Under the pieces are notes generated by a model that saw only the letters and a program-made list of their open reading frames with translations, made no database searches and was not told the DNA's origin. DNA of 64,000 bases from Enoplosus armatus (taxonomy: Eukaryota; Chordata; Actinopteri; Centrarchiformes; Enoplosidae), in assembly GCF_043641665.1 (NCBI RefSeq), contig NC_092183.1:17653501-17717500 (forward strand), read 5' to 3'. Made by a program: the position numbers and the translations under genes. Position 1 is the first letter of the stretch. Every line of letters begins with the position of its first letter. Below are positions 34,301 through 47,531 of this stretch, in pieces.

Positions 34301-37300
34301 AGCTGTCAGCAGGCAGCCTACTATACTTTTCTCTTGCATGATGACATAAGCCACGTTAACAACTCATTACAAACGTTTACATCAGTTCCTGTGGTAATCT
34401 CCAAACAAAAGACCGTGATACACACTGTGAACTCCACAGTAGCAGATGTATCACATATTTCTCAGACAAAACTCATTGGCACCTTACCTAACACAGGGTA
34501 AAGGGTCCAATTGCATCAGCAACAAACTGCTGTGGAGATGAGAAGAAGGGAGCCCCACAAAAACAGGTGGGTGAGCACAGAAAGGAATGATGGGACGGCA
34601 ATGGGAGCCGTCTGTGATTGGAGCATTCCTATCCCCAGTAAAGCTTTCTTCTCTCTCCGCCATGTGCAGAGTGTTGATAAGAGACATCATCCCACTGACT
34701 CATTAATCAACTGTGAAATGTACAGCTACCTGCCGCTTTCTTATTCCCGTGGCCCCAAAAACCCTCCGCTACCTGCTTCCTCCGCTTCTCCTCTTCTACC
34801 CGTCTGTAAAGAGAAGAAACAAACTGGACTCCACAAGGATTCCTTTTGAAAAAAAAAAAGAAGAAAATTGCTCTCCTTGCAAATTTCCTGTTTCAAGATT
34901 TTTTTCCACTTCTTCCCAATCATATCCACACGCACACAGCCTTGTGTACACGTGGGTTCACACTTACACAGCGACAAGTGTGAACACACACTTGGTGTTT
35001 TGAACACAGGTATGCAAGGACACGGGGGACAAAAGGAGTGCCACTACTCTGCAACTGGTTTAAAATTGGGCAGCTGAGCACTTTGTTCTACACATGCAGA
35101 CACGTGTCCTACGCAATTCTGCCTCAGTAGCTTAAATCATGATCATGCAGACAGATTACCATATCATTTTGGCTGCCACTGTTCACTTTTCTCCCCTATA
35201 AAACCACTTTATTCTGCCTCTTTTCAAGCTGTCCCATAGCTGCGCTCCTGCACATCTGCCATAAAAATCCCTGATACATTTCTAAATTGTGCTGTGTGTT
35301 GTGTAGGTCTCCTGCATATACATTCTCTTAAGCTGTGTAAAAACTGCTGATCTGCTGTCTTTTTCACCCCAAACTCAGACCCACTCCAGGGAGGGTAAAA
35401 TGAGGAGAGGGGAGGTTTGAATTTTGATCAGTTTATTTGCATTTTCTACATGTCAAAAGCCTTAATTTATCTGCCAGTTTTGATTGCCTTTATGGGAAGC
35501 TGACTATATAATCACTCACAGAGCGTCATCAATTTTTCTGAAAACTAAGCAACAAACTGACCAAATCAAAGTTTGATTAATAGGCAGGGAGGTATAGACA
35601 GCATTGTTTTAGTGACAGCAGTGTAAACAGGAAGCCCAGAGAGCTTTTAGCTGAGAATTTTCTGATTGAGCAGATTGTAAAATATACACCACAGGGCAGG
35701 GGTTCACTTTCATGTCGCATTTGACTGAATATACTGCTAACAAACGTTATAATTTACATTTATAGCACGCAGGGGAGGCATGAAGAACTCTATTTGGTTC
35801 AACATATAGAGCGAAAGCCAAAAAACCCCAAAACATTTGATGTTGTCAAAAGGGTTGAACATGAAGTGTCAGTCAGTGACTTCTCACAGTAAATAACCCA
35901 GAAACATCACCAGATACTTGTTATCACACAGGAACAAATGCTGCAGTCTGTTTGCATTTTACCTTCTCCCAGTAATAATCCTGCTGTAGACTCTACTGAG
36001 CGCTAAATTATTCAGGCACAATGTAAAATATATCGAGGTGTAAGTGACTGCAGATAAAGGAGTGCCCAAGTGTCAAACATACGAACATTGCCATAGTGAG
36101 CTCAAATATACTGTATTTGTAATTTAATATGAAAATGTCAGCATATATAAAAAAATAAGGTTTTCGTGTTATGAAAAGGACCACTGTCTGTGTTGGAGAA
36201 CAAATCCTGAGCACTGGGTTGTGTCTGTGATGGGGTCTGCTCTATATTATGGCTGTATTGCATTATGGACGACTGGGGCTGTTCTTGAGGGAGAATTGGC
36301 AGCTCTGCTTCATCTTTGATGGATTTCTCCCTCTGAAATTGTTTAGCGTTGTTGTAAGATGCTTTTTGATTGAACACTGAGCCTGACTTTTACTGTTGAT
36401 GTTGTAGATATGTTTTAGATAGATGATTACATAGATTTGTTTAAATTAAACTGTTTTTGCACACCAGACCTATTTTCTGTTGTTTTTTTTACTTTGACAG
36501 CCATATCTCTAAACCATGTATTCTGCACCTTGAGAGAAATTGAAAGCAGCTTGTAAACTTTAACTGTGGGACATTACAATTCAACAGGACTGCAGCATTG
36601 CCAGGAACAATATCTGATAAAACAGAGATGCTTGACATGTGTGTACGTCTGACAGAAAGCACAAATTACTAATGTCTTCTGTATCATTTTATCTTTTAAA
36701 ACACTTTGGTAGTTTGAAATGATGACTGATGTTACAGATGTGTGATTATTTGTTATGAGACTGGTGATAAATCCCTAAAATGGAACTGTCTGTACTTTCT
36801 CCCTCATGGAGTCACCATATCTTTTGACATCCAAAATGATCACAAGAACGAGCCAAAACATCAAACATGGTGTCTCTGTTCAAGTGCGTTGAATGTTTTC
36901 AGCTCACGAGGAAAAAATTATACAAATTATATTCAAGTGTTTGACATTTTATATTCTCAGAAGCCCAGAACAGTAAACCCACCAGTTTAGGAAATCACTG
37001 TAATTTCTGACAGACCTGACCACACTGTATATGGTGAAACCACAGTTGACAATAACATATTGAGCAGAGTTTAGTTTTACATCTGTTCCTGTGACAGATT
37101 GTAAACCTTTTTCTAAATCAGCCGGTAACATAAAGCTGTTTGGTTCAGTAGCATGCATTTATGTGGCACAGCACTATACTTGATGTGCCGCCTGACGACA
37201 TAAACATTTTGGTGGAAACACTGATTGTGTGTCAGTAACAGTCAACATTCATCCACTGCAAGGAAAAAAAAAAGATGTGTGCATAAACACACAAAAACAC

Positions 37301-38109
37301 ATCTTTCATTTGCAAACATGCCAGTGAAAGTTAGAATATTTTTTCAGCACGTCAGAGGGTGTATGCTTTGAAAGGAAAAGCAATACATCATGGGTAAAAT
37401 AATAATTCTTAGTGTATGAATATTCTAGGAAAGTCTAAAATAAAGGTCCAATATTACTCAGTCTACCTGTTCTTGTTTGCAAATATACTATAGTACAGAA
37501 CAAATATAATAATCTTCATGATATTTTGCAAATAACTGATTCAGTAGTCACATTGAACAACGTTGAAGTCTTCTTAATAGTGGACACTGCTGATTGGCTG
37601 CAGACATCAGCTCCTCTAGTTCAAAATACTGAAATCTGCCCACTGGAGAATTTCCAGTTGAAATGCTACAAATTTACCTGTGTTGAATAATTTCCAGTCA
37701 GAAGATTAGGTTTTTTCAATAATAGGTCTGGTTTGTAAAGATCACTCACATGCCCATATCTACGTTGAAAAGGTTTTTGGTCACTGTTCACACAGGCCAT
37801 GACGAGATCTCTTTCTAGCATAACTCCAACATAGGGCCCAAAATCCACAGTACGAAATTCCCTTTTTGTGTCTCTGTGCTGTTACTTACTGAGCCGCAGA
37901 GATGGCTAACTCAGACTGCTGAAGTTTCTGCTGATATTAGCTTCAACTGAACTTTGGGATGGAACAAGGACTGTGTTTCGCCCCCCATTTCTTATAGTAG
38001 AGACACAATAGGAAGGGACCACATCACAGGATGAATGATTCCAGCAAATAACCTTGTCAATGTATATGAAGCCTTTAAATAATTTTTTGTCTAAAATTAG
38101 TATAAAACT

Positions 38110-38345
38110 GCCCCTTTGGAAGATGGAAGATTGATAACACTCTCATGTCTGTACGCTAAATATGAAGCCAGGAGCCGGTTAGCTTAGCACACAGAATGGA
38201 AACAGGGGCTCTGTCCAGAGGTAAGTAAACAATCACACGGAACAAACAACTACGTGCTAATCAGGGAGATTTAGAGGTGCTGGTAGGAAGATCTTGTTAC
38301 TTTTGGACAGAGGCACGCTAGTTGTTTCCAGTCTTTATGCTTTTT
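38110..38345. mobile_element. MITE-like element, copy D (decayed)
   Basis: Family blocks are visible: gaagattgataacactctca, tgtctgtacgctaaatatga, agccggttagcttagca, ggctctgtccagaggtaa, and the return arm cttttggacagaggcacgc and gttgtttccagtctttatgc. The terminal TTAAAGG ends are lost. It lies about 1.4 kb beyond the 3' end of gfra2. Confidence 0.6.
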
Positions 38346-39223
38346 TAGACATTTCTGAATTCCTATATGGGGCCTTTACACTATTGAAGAGAAACAGTAG
38401 AGTTAAAAGGCTAGGTCTCAAGCACTCTCAAAAAGCTAGTGGCTGTCCTTACTCTCCTTACCCTGCAGTTAATTACACTATGCATCATAACCTCTGCTCT
38501 CGGAGGGGGCAGAACGAACCCCCACACTGGCAATTTAAACTGCTCCTTATAAGCTACTTTTCTCCTGCATGTAAACATAGACGCACACGCATTGTAATAA
38601 TTGTCCACACACACTCAGTGAACACAGTAGGATACTCACACACAGGTTATGGCTTTCCAAGCAGTTTGTGCTCGTTTAATCTCATCCCTGTATACATTCT
38701 TTGTGATCAAACCTTTATAGACAAATATAAACGCAGATAATGAAGGCCTTCCATTAGTACCAATGCTTAATACAGAGCCATCTTAGCGTACAGTAATGTC
38801 CATTCAAGGTACTGTAGATATCATTTGGTTGAATGAAAGAAAAGTGTTGTTTATATACATAGAGACAGAAATATACACATGTGCAGGTGGACGTATGGCG
38901 CACACCCACAGTCATCAACAACAACATCTCAAATGACCAGTAACTGGTAACGTCGCTGACTTTAGTTCTTTTCTCCGCCTGCTGAAAAAGTTTACTGTAG
39001 CACCCAAATGAAAGAGCTGTACGGTAGATTGATTATGGTCACGAATACTATACCAACACTTAGAACACTGAGTAGGCTTTACAATTTAGAGTTTACACTT
39101 GTGTTGAAGAGACAGAATGTAATCATCCCCCTTCCCCGCCCCTAAATTTGTGGTCTGTTCATCCAAGAGAAGATTAAGTCGAGAACCAATTCAAGACAAA
39201 AAAAAGTGTGACTGATAGCAGAA

Positions 39224-39228
<5 letters not shown>

Positions 39229-39269
<41 letters not shown>
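39229..39269 (+). repeat. (TC)20 microsatellite in the gfra2 3' flank
   Basis: Homopyrimidine tract, GA-repeat on the gfra2 transcript strand, about 500 bp past the stop codon. Confidence 0.96.
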
Positions 39270-39273
<4 letters not shown>

Positions 39274-39328
39274 CGCTCTCACTCTACCCCATTTACCTCT
39301 TGCTCATTCCATTTTCTCTCTGCAACAA

Positions 39329-39334
39329 TTTATT
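39329..39334 (-). terminator. Candidate poly(A) signal AATAAA for gfra2
   Basis: A TTTATT hexamer on the plus strand is AATAAA on the transcript strand, about 435 nt past the stop codon. A (CT)20 tract follows downstream at 39229-39269. Other hexamers further downstream are possible, and mammalian GFRA2 3' UTRs are longer. Confidence 0.25.
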
Positions 39335-39766
39335 TTCTGTCAATCCTGTCTTCTTTTAATTATGTTGTTCATTCCCTCTCTCCCTCCTTTGGTGAGAAAA
39401 GTGCAGAAGTCTTTGACATGATCGGCTTCAGTCCTCCAGGGTTTTTGTGTCTCAGAGTCAGAGGGAGAGTCGTTCCCAGAGAATGGCCTTCATGGCCTCT
39501 CCTACCAAGGGTCCTTTTTAAAGCAACGTGCTTCATCACAGTTGTGGTCCACCCTAACAATACATCAAATGAACAACAAATTCACAACTGTAAAATTTCT
39601 ATATTTTCCACCTCTTTCCTCTTTTTGTTTTTTTTTCCTCTTTCATAAATGCCATTTATGTCAACTGCCCAGAGATTCAGCCTTCTTAATATCAGTCTCA
39701 GAAATAACACCTGCTTTTGGGATCAGCTTGTGGGTGGATGACCTCTTTTTTCTCCTCCTGGCGCTT

Positions 39767-39898
39767 CTATAAGGCATGCTGAGCCAGGACCAGAGCCAAA
39801 GCCAGGCCGGGAAGCAGAGCCCAGACGTTGGCACACAGACAGGCAGAGTGATCCTCTGGCAGGCCCTGGGTTTTGCCACCGTCTCTTGGTTCAGGATA
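39767..39898 (-). CDS. gfra2: gfra2 terminal coding exon: hinge end and GPI-attachment signal
   Basis: A strong pyrimidine-rich acceptor (...cccactatctgcccag) precedes TAT CCT GAA; the frame is YPEPRDGGKTQGLPEDHSAC, then a hydrophobic tail ANVWALLPGLALALVLAQHAL and TAG. Small residues (His-Ser-Ala-Cys...Ala-Asn) before a roughly 18-residue hydrophobic end with no charged tail fit a GPI signal, as in mammalian GFRA1/2. Phase 0 agrees with the end of exon 7, so direct joining is possible. The exon start could differ by a few codons. Confidence 0.8.
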   Translation of the reverse strand, partial: YPEPRDGGKTQGLPEDHSACLCANVWALLPGLALALVLAQHAL

Positions 39899-42800
39899 CT
39901 GGGCAGATAGTGGGACACACAGAGGGAGAGAGACATGTAAAGGTTAGACATGACTCAACCACTCGTGCTGCTTCCTTGTTCTGGCATTTGATGAGGGAAA
40001 GGAGGAGAAGAAGACAGGAGGGAGGTGAGACAGGACAGGTCACTGCTGAGCAGAAAACAAGAGTCATAAAGTCAGAGTAAGAGTGAGAAATTACGTGTAT
40101 CCATGACAGACCCGCTTTGGCACGACTAAGTGTTTGATCCACCAAATGTTTTGATATGTGAAGTATATTTCAAGCCCCTGCTGCTTAGTATGCTCTCTGC
40201 TTCTTAAACAAGTTGGCAACAAAGGAAAGCTTCTTGGGAGGACTTTTTCTTTTTTCTTAAACTCTTTTAGGTTGTGCCAGCAAGTCTCTAAACAGTTTTT
40301 AAAGCTATCATTACAGATTTTATTTACAAGAAAAACATGTTAAGAAGCCAAACACACTACAGAAGGCAGCAGCAGCTGTGGATTTCTTTTAGTATTTCAT
40401 ACGGCATAAATTACAGCAAGAAGAGACTGAACAAAACACTTGCAAGACCCCTTGTATACAGTTTGACTGTGCACATTCAAAACACTACAATGTTTATTCT
40501 TATGCACAAGAGAAAATAAACCGATACACAGTGTGCAAACTGAGAGAAAGCCATGCAGTTTACCACACGGTTCATATTATGGCAGAGAGCAGTGGGAACA
40601 CATCAGTCCAGATATTAAACTCTATGGCCTCCAGAGTTACTGTTATATCCACACTACAATGGCCTTATTATGTGCTTTTCCATAAAATTGTTAGCATTTT
40701 GAATACTTTTTCAATTTTCTCGGATTCTTGTAACACAAAGCATAACCATTTGCCTCCAAGTTAAAGTAGTCTCGCTCAATTTGTGGAGGCACCATTTTCA
40801 GTCCAGCACAGCAATACAGAGGCACATCATAAGGAACATGAAACATTTTCTTCTCCTCCTCCTCCGCCTCCTCCTCCTCCTCCTCCACTACCACCATCCC
40901 CTTAACTCATCTTCACCAATGTAACCTTTGCAGAGATTGCACTTTGGTCCATTTCCCTGTACACAGAAAAACATCTACTCAGATGTTATCTATCAGCACC
41001 TCATCTTCCAGCAGAACAAGGCAACATATAAAAGAGAAAATAAATAATGAAACAAGAAAATAGTGTTGGATTATATTAGCAGGACAGGCTTTTCCTGTAA
41101 AGGGAAAGAAGGGAGAGTGAGGGAGGGGAAAGGAGGGGTATCCAAAATAGCTACAGTGATCACAGTACCTGGGCTTGTGCATTCACACACTACACTACAA
41201 AGAAATGGTTAAATGACAGTTGCCAAAAAAAGGGGGGTGGGTGGGGGGCTATGGGTAGCTTGACAATGCACCAAACACATCCGCGACTAAAAGCCAATTA
41301 ATTAGCAAGGGCAGTGATGTGTGGCAGCAGCCTGTTGACATGAGTCCAGATCTCCGGCTGCAGCCAATATCCACACATACACTCAGGCTTGTGAAAAGGT
41401 ACACACACACACACACAAAACACACGGCTAACAGCACATACACATGCATGCACCGTGACGGAATACAGACAATGTCAAAACACGCACTCATTTACTCATG
41501 CTCTAACACATGCACAGAGAGGAGAGAGACAGAGAGGATGGGAAACGTTCACAAGCATTTGTTTAAACTGTTGAAGAGAAGGTATCCCACTTGTCACTGA
41601 ACAGGCAACTACACAAGTAGTCAGTGTTTTCATCATTGATCGAATTAAGAGTGCAATGGGGCTGCATTTTTGCAAGGCTAGTTTTCGAGTAACCCTGAGT
41701 TATGTAGTTTCTGTCCGCAATCAATTCCATTCAATTGAGCTGAAAATCAACACATGACAGCGTTACATGGGAACACAGACAACACCAGCTTCCCAATGGG
41801 TATGAGGTTGGAGGAGTTGGAGGAGGAGGGGGGTTCACATACAGAAGTTGGTTTTATATTACAGTGAACTCAAAATGCAGTGAAAATGAACAGTTCAATT
41901 TAAACAATTTCTTGTTCAGGGATCTGTTAAGTGAGGACAATTCAAATCAGGGTTACAATTATAAGACACACAAAATCCATCTTATCTGTGACACCCACAC
42001 CGACATAGCAAAGACATAATTGGGAGTTTCCTTCATCAAACTCAACAGAACCATGTTAATATATGGGAAGACGATTGTTTCTCGAAAATATAAACAAAGC
42101 AGGACTTGTGATGGCTACCCCTCTGACATACAAGGCTCAAAGGACCAAGCTTCAGCCCACATGTTTACTCACTGAGCATGGGATAAAGCCCACAACCACT
42201 GGAAGTGACATTTTGAATAATTATGCATCTAAATCAGCTGAAAATACTCTATACACTATAAGAGAGCAGTATGACTGACATGAACAGGCTTAGTCACAGA
42301 CCACAGATTCTCCTATACTCACTCGTCTCTAACCGCGCTTCACAAACCTGATGTATTCTGTTACCCAGACTATTTGTACACATGTGTGCATGCACGTGTG
42401 TAGGCGCTACTACGGGACCAGGGCTGGCCGCCGTGAGATTTGCAGCCTTGGACAGTCAGTCTCCTGCCAAGAGGACTCCATAACACCATAACAACACTCC
42501 CCCAATTTATCTGCCAGGGAAGTTTGACAAGTTTTAATTGCCAGGCATAGTTGTCTGAGAACTCAGGGCCGCCCAAAATGTCCCTACCAGCTCCCTCTCT
42601 AATTATAAACTTCCTGCTTGAGTAATCACACGTCTTATTGTTTCCTAATTACCATTTTTACAATAAATTAAACACCATGCTGCAGTGAGACAGGCACAGA
42701 GCGGTGCATCAATACTGACATACACACACAGAACCTTTGCGGAAAGCAATTCCACCATCCATTCCCTCTCCACCATACCCTCTCTCTCTCTATCTCCAAC

Positions 42801-45800
42801 ACCTTTACCGAACATACACACTGTTATTGTTATCAGGGGTGCTTGTTCATTAATTCTCCTCTTTGCAACATTTTAAGGTTTTAATTTGCTGTCTTCACAA
42901 CAATGAGGGTTTCGGCGTAAAGGACAATACTGCATGACTCGGGTGCAGTGTGACCATTTAATGGCTGTGAAAGCCCCTGGAATTACTCAAAATAGATGTC
43001 TTAATGGGAGTCATTCATTCAGCACGCAAATTAGCCTTCATAAACACTGCACGCTGCTTGGATTTTGTGTATATCTGTAATAGTCACTGGAAAATTACGT
43101 TAACAACAACATCAACAGCAGCAGCTGCAGACGGTTTTACAAAGTTTTGTATAAGATTTGTACTTTTCAGACAACAGTGTCTAATACAAGCCAGGGGATA
43201 GTAACTAGGTCTCCTGTAGGTGAAAAACATCATTAGTCTTACACCAGAAGGCTGCACGGCACATCTAAAACACATCTGTAAAAGAGAACAATATTTCATT
43301 GTAAAAACTAATCAAACTCAACAGCTAGATAAAAAAAAGAAAAGGAAAAAGGAAAACCTCTTCTTGAAATATTTCTGTCCTGTTCAAGAGAGACGGAGAA
43401 AGAGAGGGAGTCTTTGGTGGACAGAATGGTTCTGCCATTTTATTTGAAGAGAAAATGAAGTACAGTTCTATTAAAAGACAAACACACATGCATTCTTGCA
43501 GCACAGCAAAGAGTGATGTTTTTCTGCTCCAGACGGTGAACCCAGTTATAGCCGAGTTGAATGCAGACTTCAGAGTAGACGGCATTCAGCAGAGAACAGG
43601 CCCTGGGCCAGTATTTTAGAACCTCTAATCCAGATTAAAACCCCCACCTCCCATTTCTTTCACAATTTCATTGTGTGAGAGAGAAATATAATATTTCAAC
43701 CAAATGTCATCATCTTGGGTGTAGCATAAACTGTCTTATCATAAAGCGTCTGTTCTGATGTGCCAATTGCTTTAACAAGCATAGAGATTGAATGTGATGT
43801 GACTGTGAATGGTGCAGCGTGTTGAGCTTTATGATCTTGCCTCTGTACAAAATCCTCCTTTCATGGAAGCAGAGTGGAGGAGTGTTTTTGTGAATCTTCT
43901 TGTAATAGGTCCATTTGAACAAATCCATGCAAAGAAGTTGCTGGGAACTGCTGAAAATGTATGGATATATTTGTGCCGCATCAAAAAATATTTTTTAATT
44001 TAAATGTTTAAATTTCCCACAATGACGTGACCTATATATGATGTGATTGACTCCAGGATTAATACCCTCGATTCAAAAAGCCTACAGTAAATAATGACTC
44101 AGCATTACATTTTGCATGTAAATGTAACATTTGTAATATCTTAAGCAATGAAACAATCAATGCCGACCGTTTACCTTTGGGATGGTGACAAAGGGAGGTT
44201 CTGAGGTGCCTGTTGACCAGTCTGTCCCCGTCTTTGTCGTCGCTGAGGGCCCTGGGACGGACACATTTTTGTTCTGCATGTTGTCTATACCATAACCGAA
44301 GGCCTGAATGGCATTTCCTGCAGGGACAGAGATATAAAGTCATTTGTTTTTGACTGCCGTCATAGCAAGAAGCGAGCTACCAGACAGGCAGCTCTAAGTC
44401 AACTTGGTCCCCTGCCCAATCTTTGGCAACCGAGGGAACGAGGGAGGGCGGAGTGGGATTGAGGAAGGAAGGAGTAAAAAGAGTACGGCGAGCCAGTCTT
44501 TTTGCTTCGTCAGTAAGCTTGAGAGTTGTACGCCAAATTAATCAGAAACAGGAATCAGAGGTTTGTTTGTGAAATCTGTCACTGGGGAGTGACTTAATAT
44601 TTTAAGCCTTTTTTTTTGAATTCCTCACGTTTATGCCGTCAATTTAGATAGTAATTATCCCTCTATAAGGAACCCTGCTGAGACACAATGGACACATTTA
44701 TCAAATACAAACAACTTTGGTTCATGTCCTCGGCTCATGACAAAAATCCTTTTGTGTTGCAACAGCCGTTCTCAAATTACAACAAGCTGACCAAATAGTG
44801 GCATAATGTCTGCACTTGAGATGATGAACCCTAATTTGTTTGCCAGCAGTTGTACGCACAGAAATTGAATCTTTTAAAAGTTGAAAATCAATCAGCTCAA
44901 ACAGAGCACAGCAGTCTGTGAATGCATATGAGTGCTTGTGTATCTGCCTGCAGATGTACTGTATGCATGTGTGTAATTTTGTGTCTAAGTGCATGTGTGA
45001 GTCTCTGCAAAAATGTGATAAATCCCTGTTCAGTCAGCTTTTCAGCTAGATATGGTAAAATAGGGGCTGAGTACCTTTTCACTGCTCATCCGTTTAAAAC
45101 ACGAGGCTTGTTTCTCTTTGTTCAGCCAGAGAGAAGGCAAGGCATGTAATTGCTTGGCAACCACCTCCATTATAAGGTCAGCATGCAGAGATGACTTTGA
45201 ATAGATTCATGTGACTGATCAAATTCAAAACATTCCTAAACAAAGGAGAAATGGCATTTCCCCACCACCACACAAAGGACAAATAGGATAGTTGTGGAAC
45301 ACACATGCATAATCAGATGGACACACACACACACACACACAGTCCTTAGTACTCCCCGGTGCATGGCCACATAGATTTGTCTGTCACATCCTCTGTCCAC
45401 CCACACCGTTGTTGTGCACACCCGTGCACACACACACACACACACACACATATACATACTGTACAGCAATGCACACACATACACCTGCACACTTAACGCC
45501 TACAAAAGCAGCCTTTGTGTTTCTCAGTCTGTTCGGCACTGGGCTGCAGAGAGGAACAGAGCTCACCAGTGAAGCCTAACAACTTTAATGCTAGCAGTGA
45601 GGAGCTAGTGAAGTACTGCTGAGACATGTGATGTTACGCATCTGTTTGTCAGGGTTGGCTATAGCTAGCTATCCCCCTACAGATGCTGTAAGACGGGGGA
45701 ATCAAGTGATAAATCAAACCAGTTGACTGGAGGGCCTCCACACAGGATGTTTTACTGCACCCAAATGTTCCACTGAGTGATTAAGCTCATTGCCAATAGC

Positions 45801-47491
45801 AATTCAATTTTTTAATGACTCTGATAAGTTTTCCTTTAACCCCTGGGCATAGCATACATTGCCCTACCTGCAGGGACAGATGGAGTAAGAGATAAGGGAG
45901 GAGAGAACAAGAGGAACAGAGTCAGAGGGAGGAGGAAAATCTGGGTTCACTATAATTATGATATCCTTTCAGCTGGGATGTTTTCTGTTGGCCTCCACAC
46001 GTATTTGACTAAACTATTCTCCCGTTGGACTATTCATTTGCTTGATCTTGTAAGGAGAGAGTGTGCATAATGAATGATTTGTCTAACACAAGGTTTTCAA
46101 TTTCAATGCGCTTTGGTTGGTCGATCAATGTTATACATACAATACAATATATACTCTATAAGTATATATATGTATGTATAGTACTGTATAGTGGGTGTGT
46201 TTTTGTGTATATTCTCCTCTCTGGTGTGTTGAAGTTTATCGCCTGTTCCCCTTGACTGCAGAGAGGAGATGCTGCATTTTGTGTTATTTTTCAAGACGCC
46301 TCCTCAGCTCCCAGCCTCATCCCTCATCCTGCACACTCAGCTAAAACGGTACCTCAGCAATCTATTGAAATGGTCTGAAAGCATTATCCACACAATGGAA
46401 CATGTTAAAGGCAATGGTGTCTTGTAGCGCTGATGACACTGCTCGCTCCGCCATAGCAAGGAAGCAGCATGCTGTATTTTATTTCTCAGTGAGGATGTTT
46501 GAGGTAACCACTCTGTCATGCTGCACACTGTGTGTTATGCATTAGATGTACAGATGATATGTATTTTAGCTTCTGCCAGTATTTCATTTGTGCTAGATCT
46601 GTTCTTTTTCATGACATTTTTCTCCCACAAGGGATAAGCCCTTTAACTCTCTCAGATTGAATGTGAAAATGACATGCAAATGGTTTCTTTTGTATTAAAG
46701 TCTGGGCAGATCTCGCCCAAAGGAGGGATGAGAAATGATAAGAATTTACTAGTTTCTGAGAAACTAAGAACATTTAATTCCAACTTAATCAGTGGGCAAA
46801 GGGGTGTACATTGATAAGTTGTATCAAACTATGTTGCAGACAAATTTGCATTAGGACTTCAATAAGTTCCATCCTTCCGTCCATAAATGCTTTCACTTAA
46901 TCCTTCCGGCTTTATTTCCTCTTTGGTCATAACCAAATAAAATAAATAATGTATTATTTTTTTGTATAATTTAAATGAAATGTATTAATAAATTAACCAA
47001 ATTTTCTTTTGACATTTTAATACCTGGATGTCTGAAAAGTATCTATCCCCACCCCTCATTATTTCCACCATCCACTCCTCAACAACATCACATCCAGTCA
47101 TCTCTCTGAAGAGCTCTATGACATTGAAAAACAGAATCTGACTGAAACCATTAAAGCTGCATTAGATGGATGTTCATGGCTTACTCTACTCTTACATGGC
47201 AGCAAGAGTAACTACCGCATCACACGCTTGTGCTCTTATCAATATTACATGACTGTTGGACCCCTATCAGTTACGAAACACATTCAGATGCATGCAGAGT
47301 ATCTGTGTGTCGGGATGGCTCACTTAGGCATGTGTTATCGGAGAAGTACCGCAGGAAGCTCATACATTCCTCTTCTTGGTTTCCACTGCCCTTACAGGTG
47401 CACCACGGGGAGATGGTCCAGTTGGAGAAGCTGCTGTCGACATAGTTGGGAGTCATGTCTGTCCCTGTGAGGGCATCCACACACAAACACA

Positions 47492-47531
<40 letters not shown>

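Larger units (their letters stand above)
28456..39766. other. Gene-free interval between lzts1 and gfra2, right part, including gfra2 3' flank
   Basis: No coding exons were recognised. Pyrimidine-rich stretches occur at 28735-29010 and 32030-32140, a short G run at 29196-29207, MITE copy D at 38110-38345, and the probable gfra2 3' UTR next to 39766. Confidence 0.55.
39899..44174. other. gfra2: gfra2 last intron
   Basis: A 4.3-kb intron. It lacks any sequence I can match to mammalian exon 8. It holds a (CTC)n tract at 40851-40886, the candidate alternative exon at 40979-41094, short CA repeats near 41400 and A/T-rich sequence with homeodomain-type TAATTA cores near 42600-42660. Confidence 0.55.

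Noticed and set aside
40691..40897. Minus-strand frame with poly-Glu and two Cys (CAGLKMV...ALC) considered as gfra2 exon 8
   Set aside because: The only upstream sequence is a purine-rich (GAG)n tract, so no acceptor exists; cysteine spacing and residues do not match the family hinge.
42370..42576. Segment with a cttggcag acceptor considered as gfra2 exon 8
   Set aside because: The in-frame reading DCPRLQISRRPALVP ends at a stop with no second cysteine or GPI tail.
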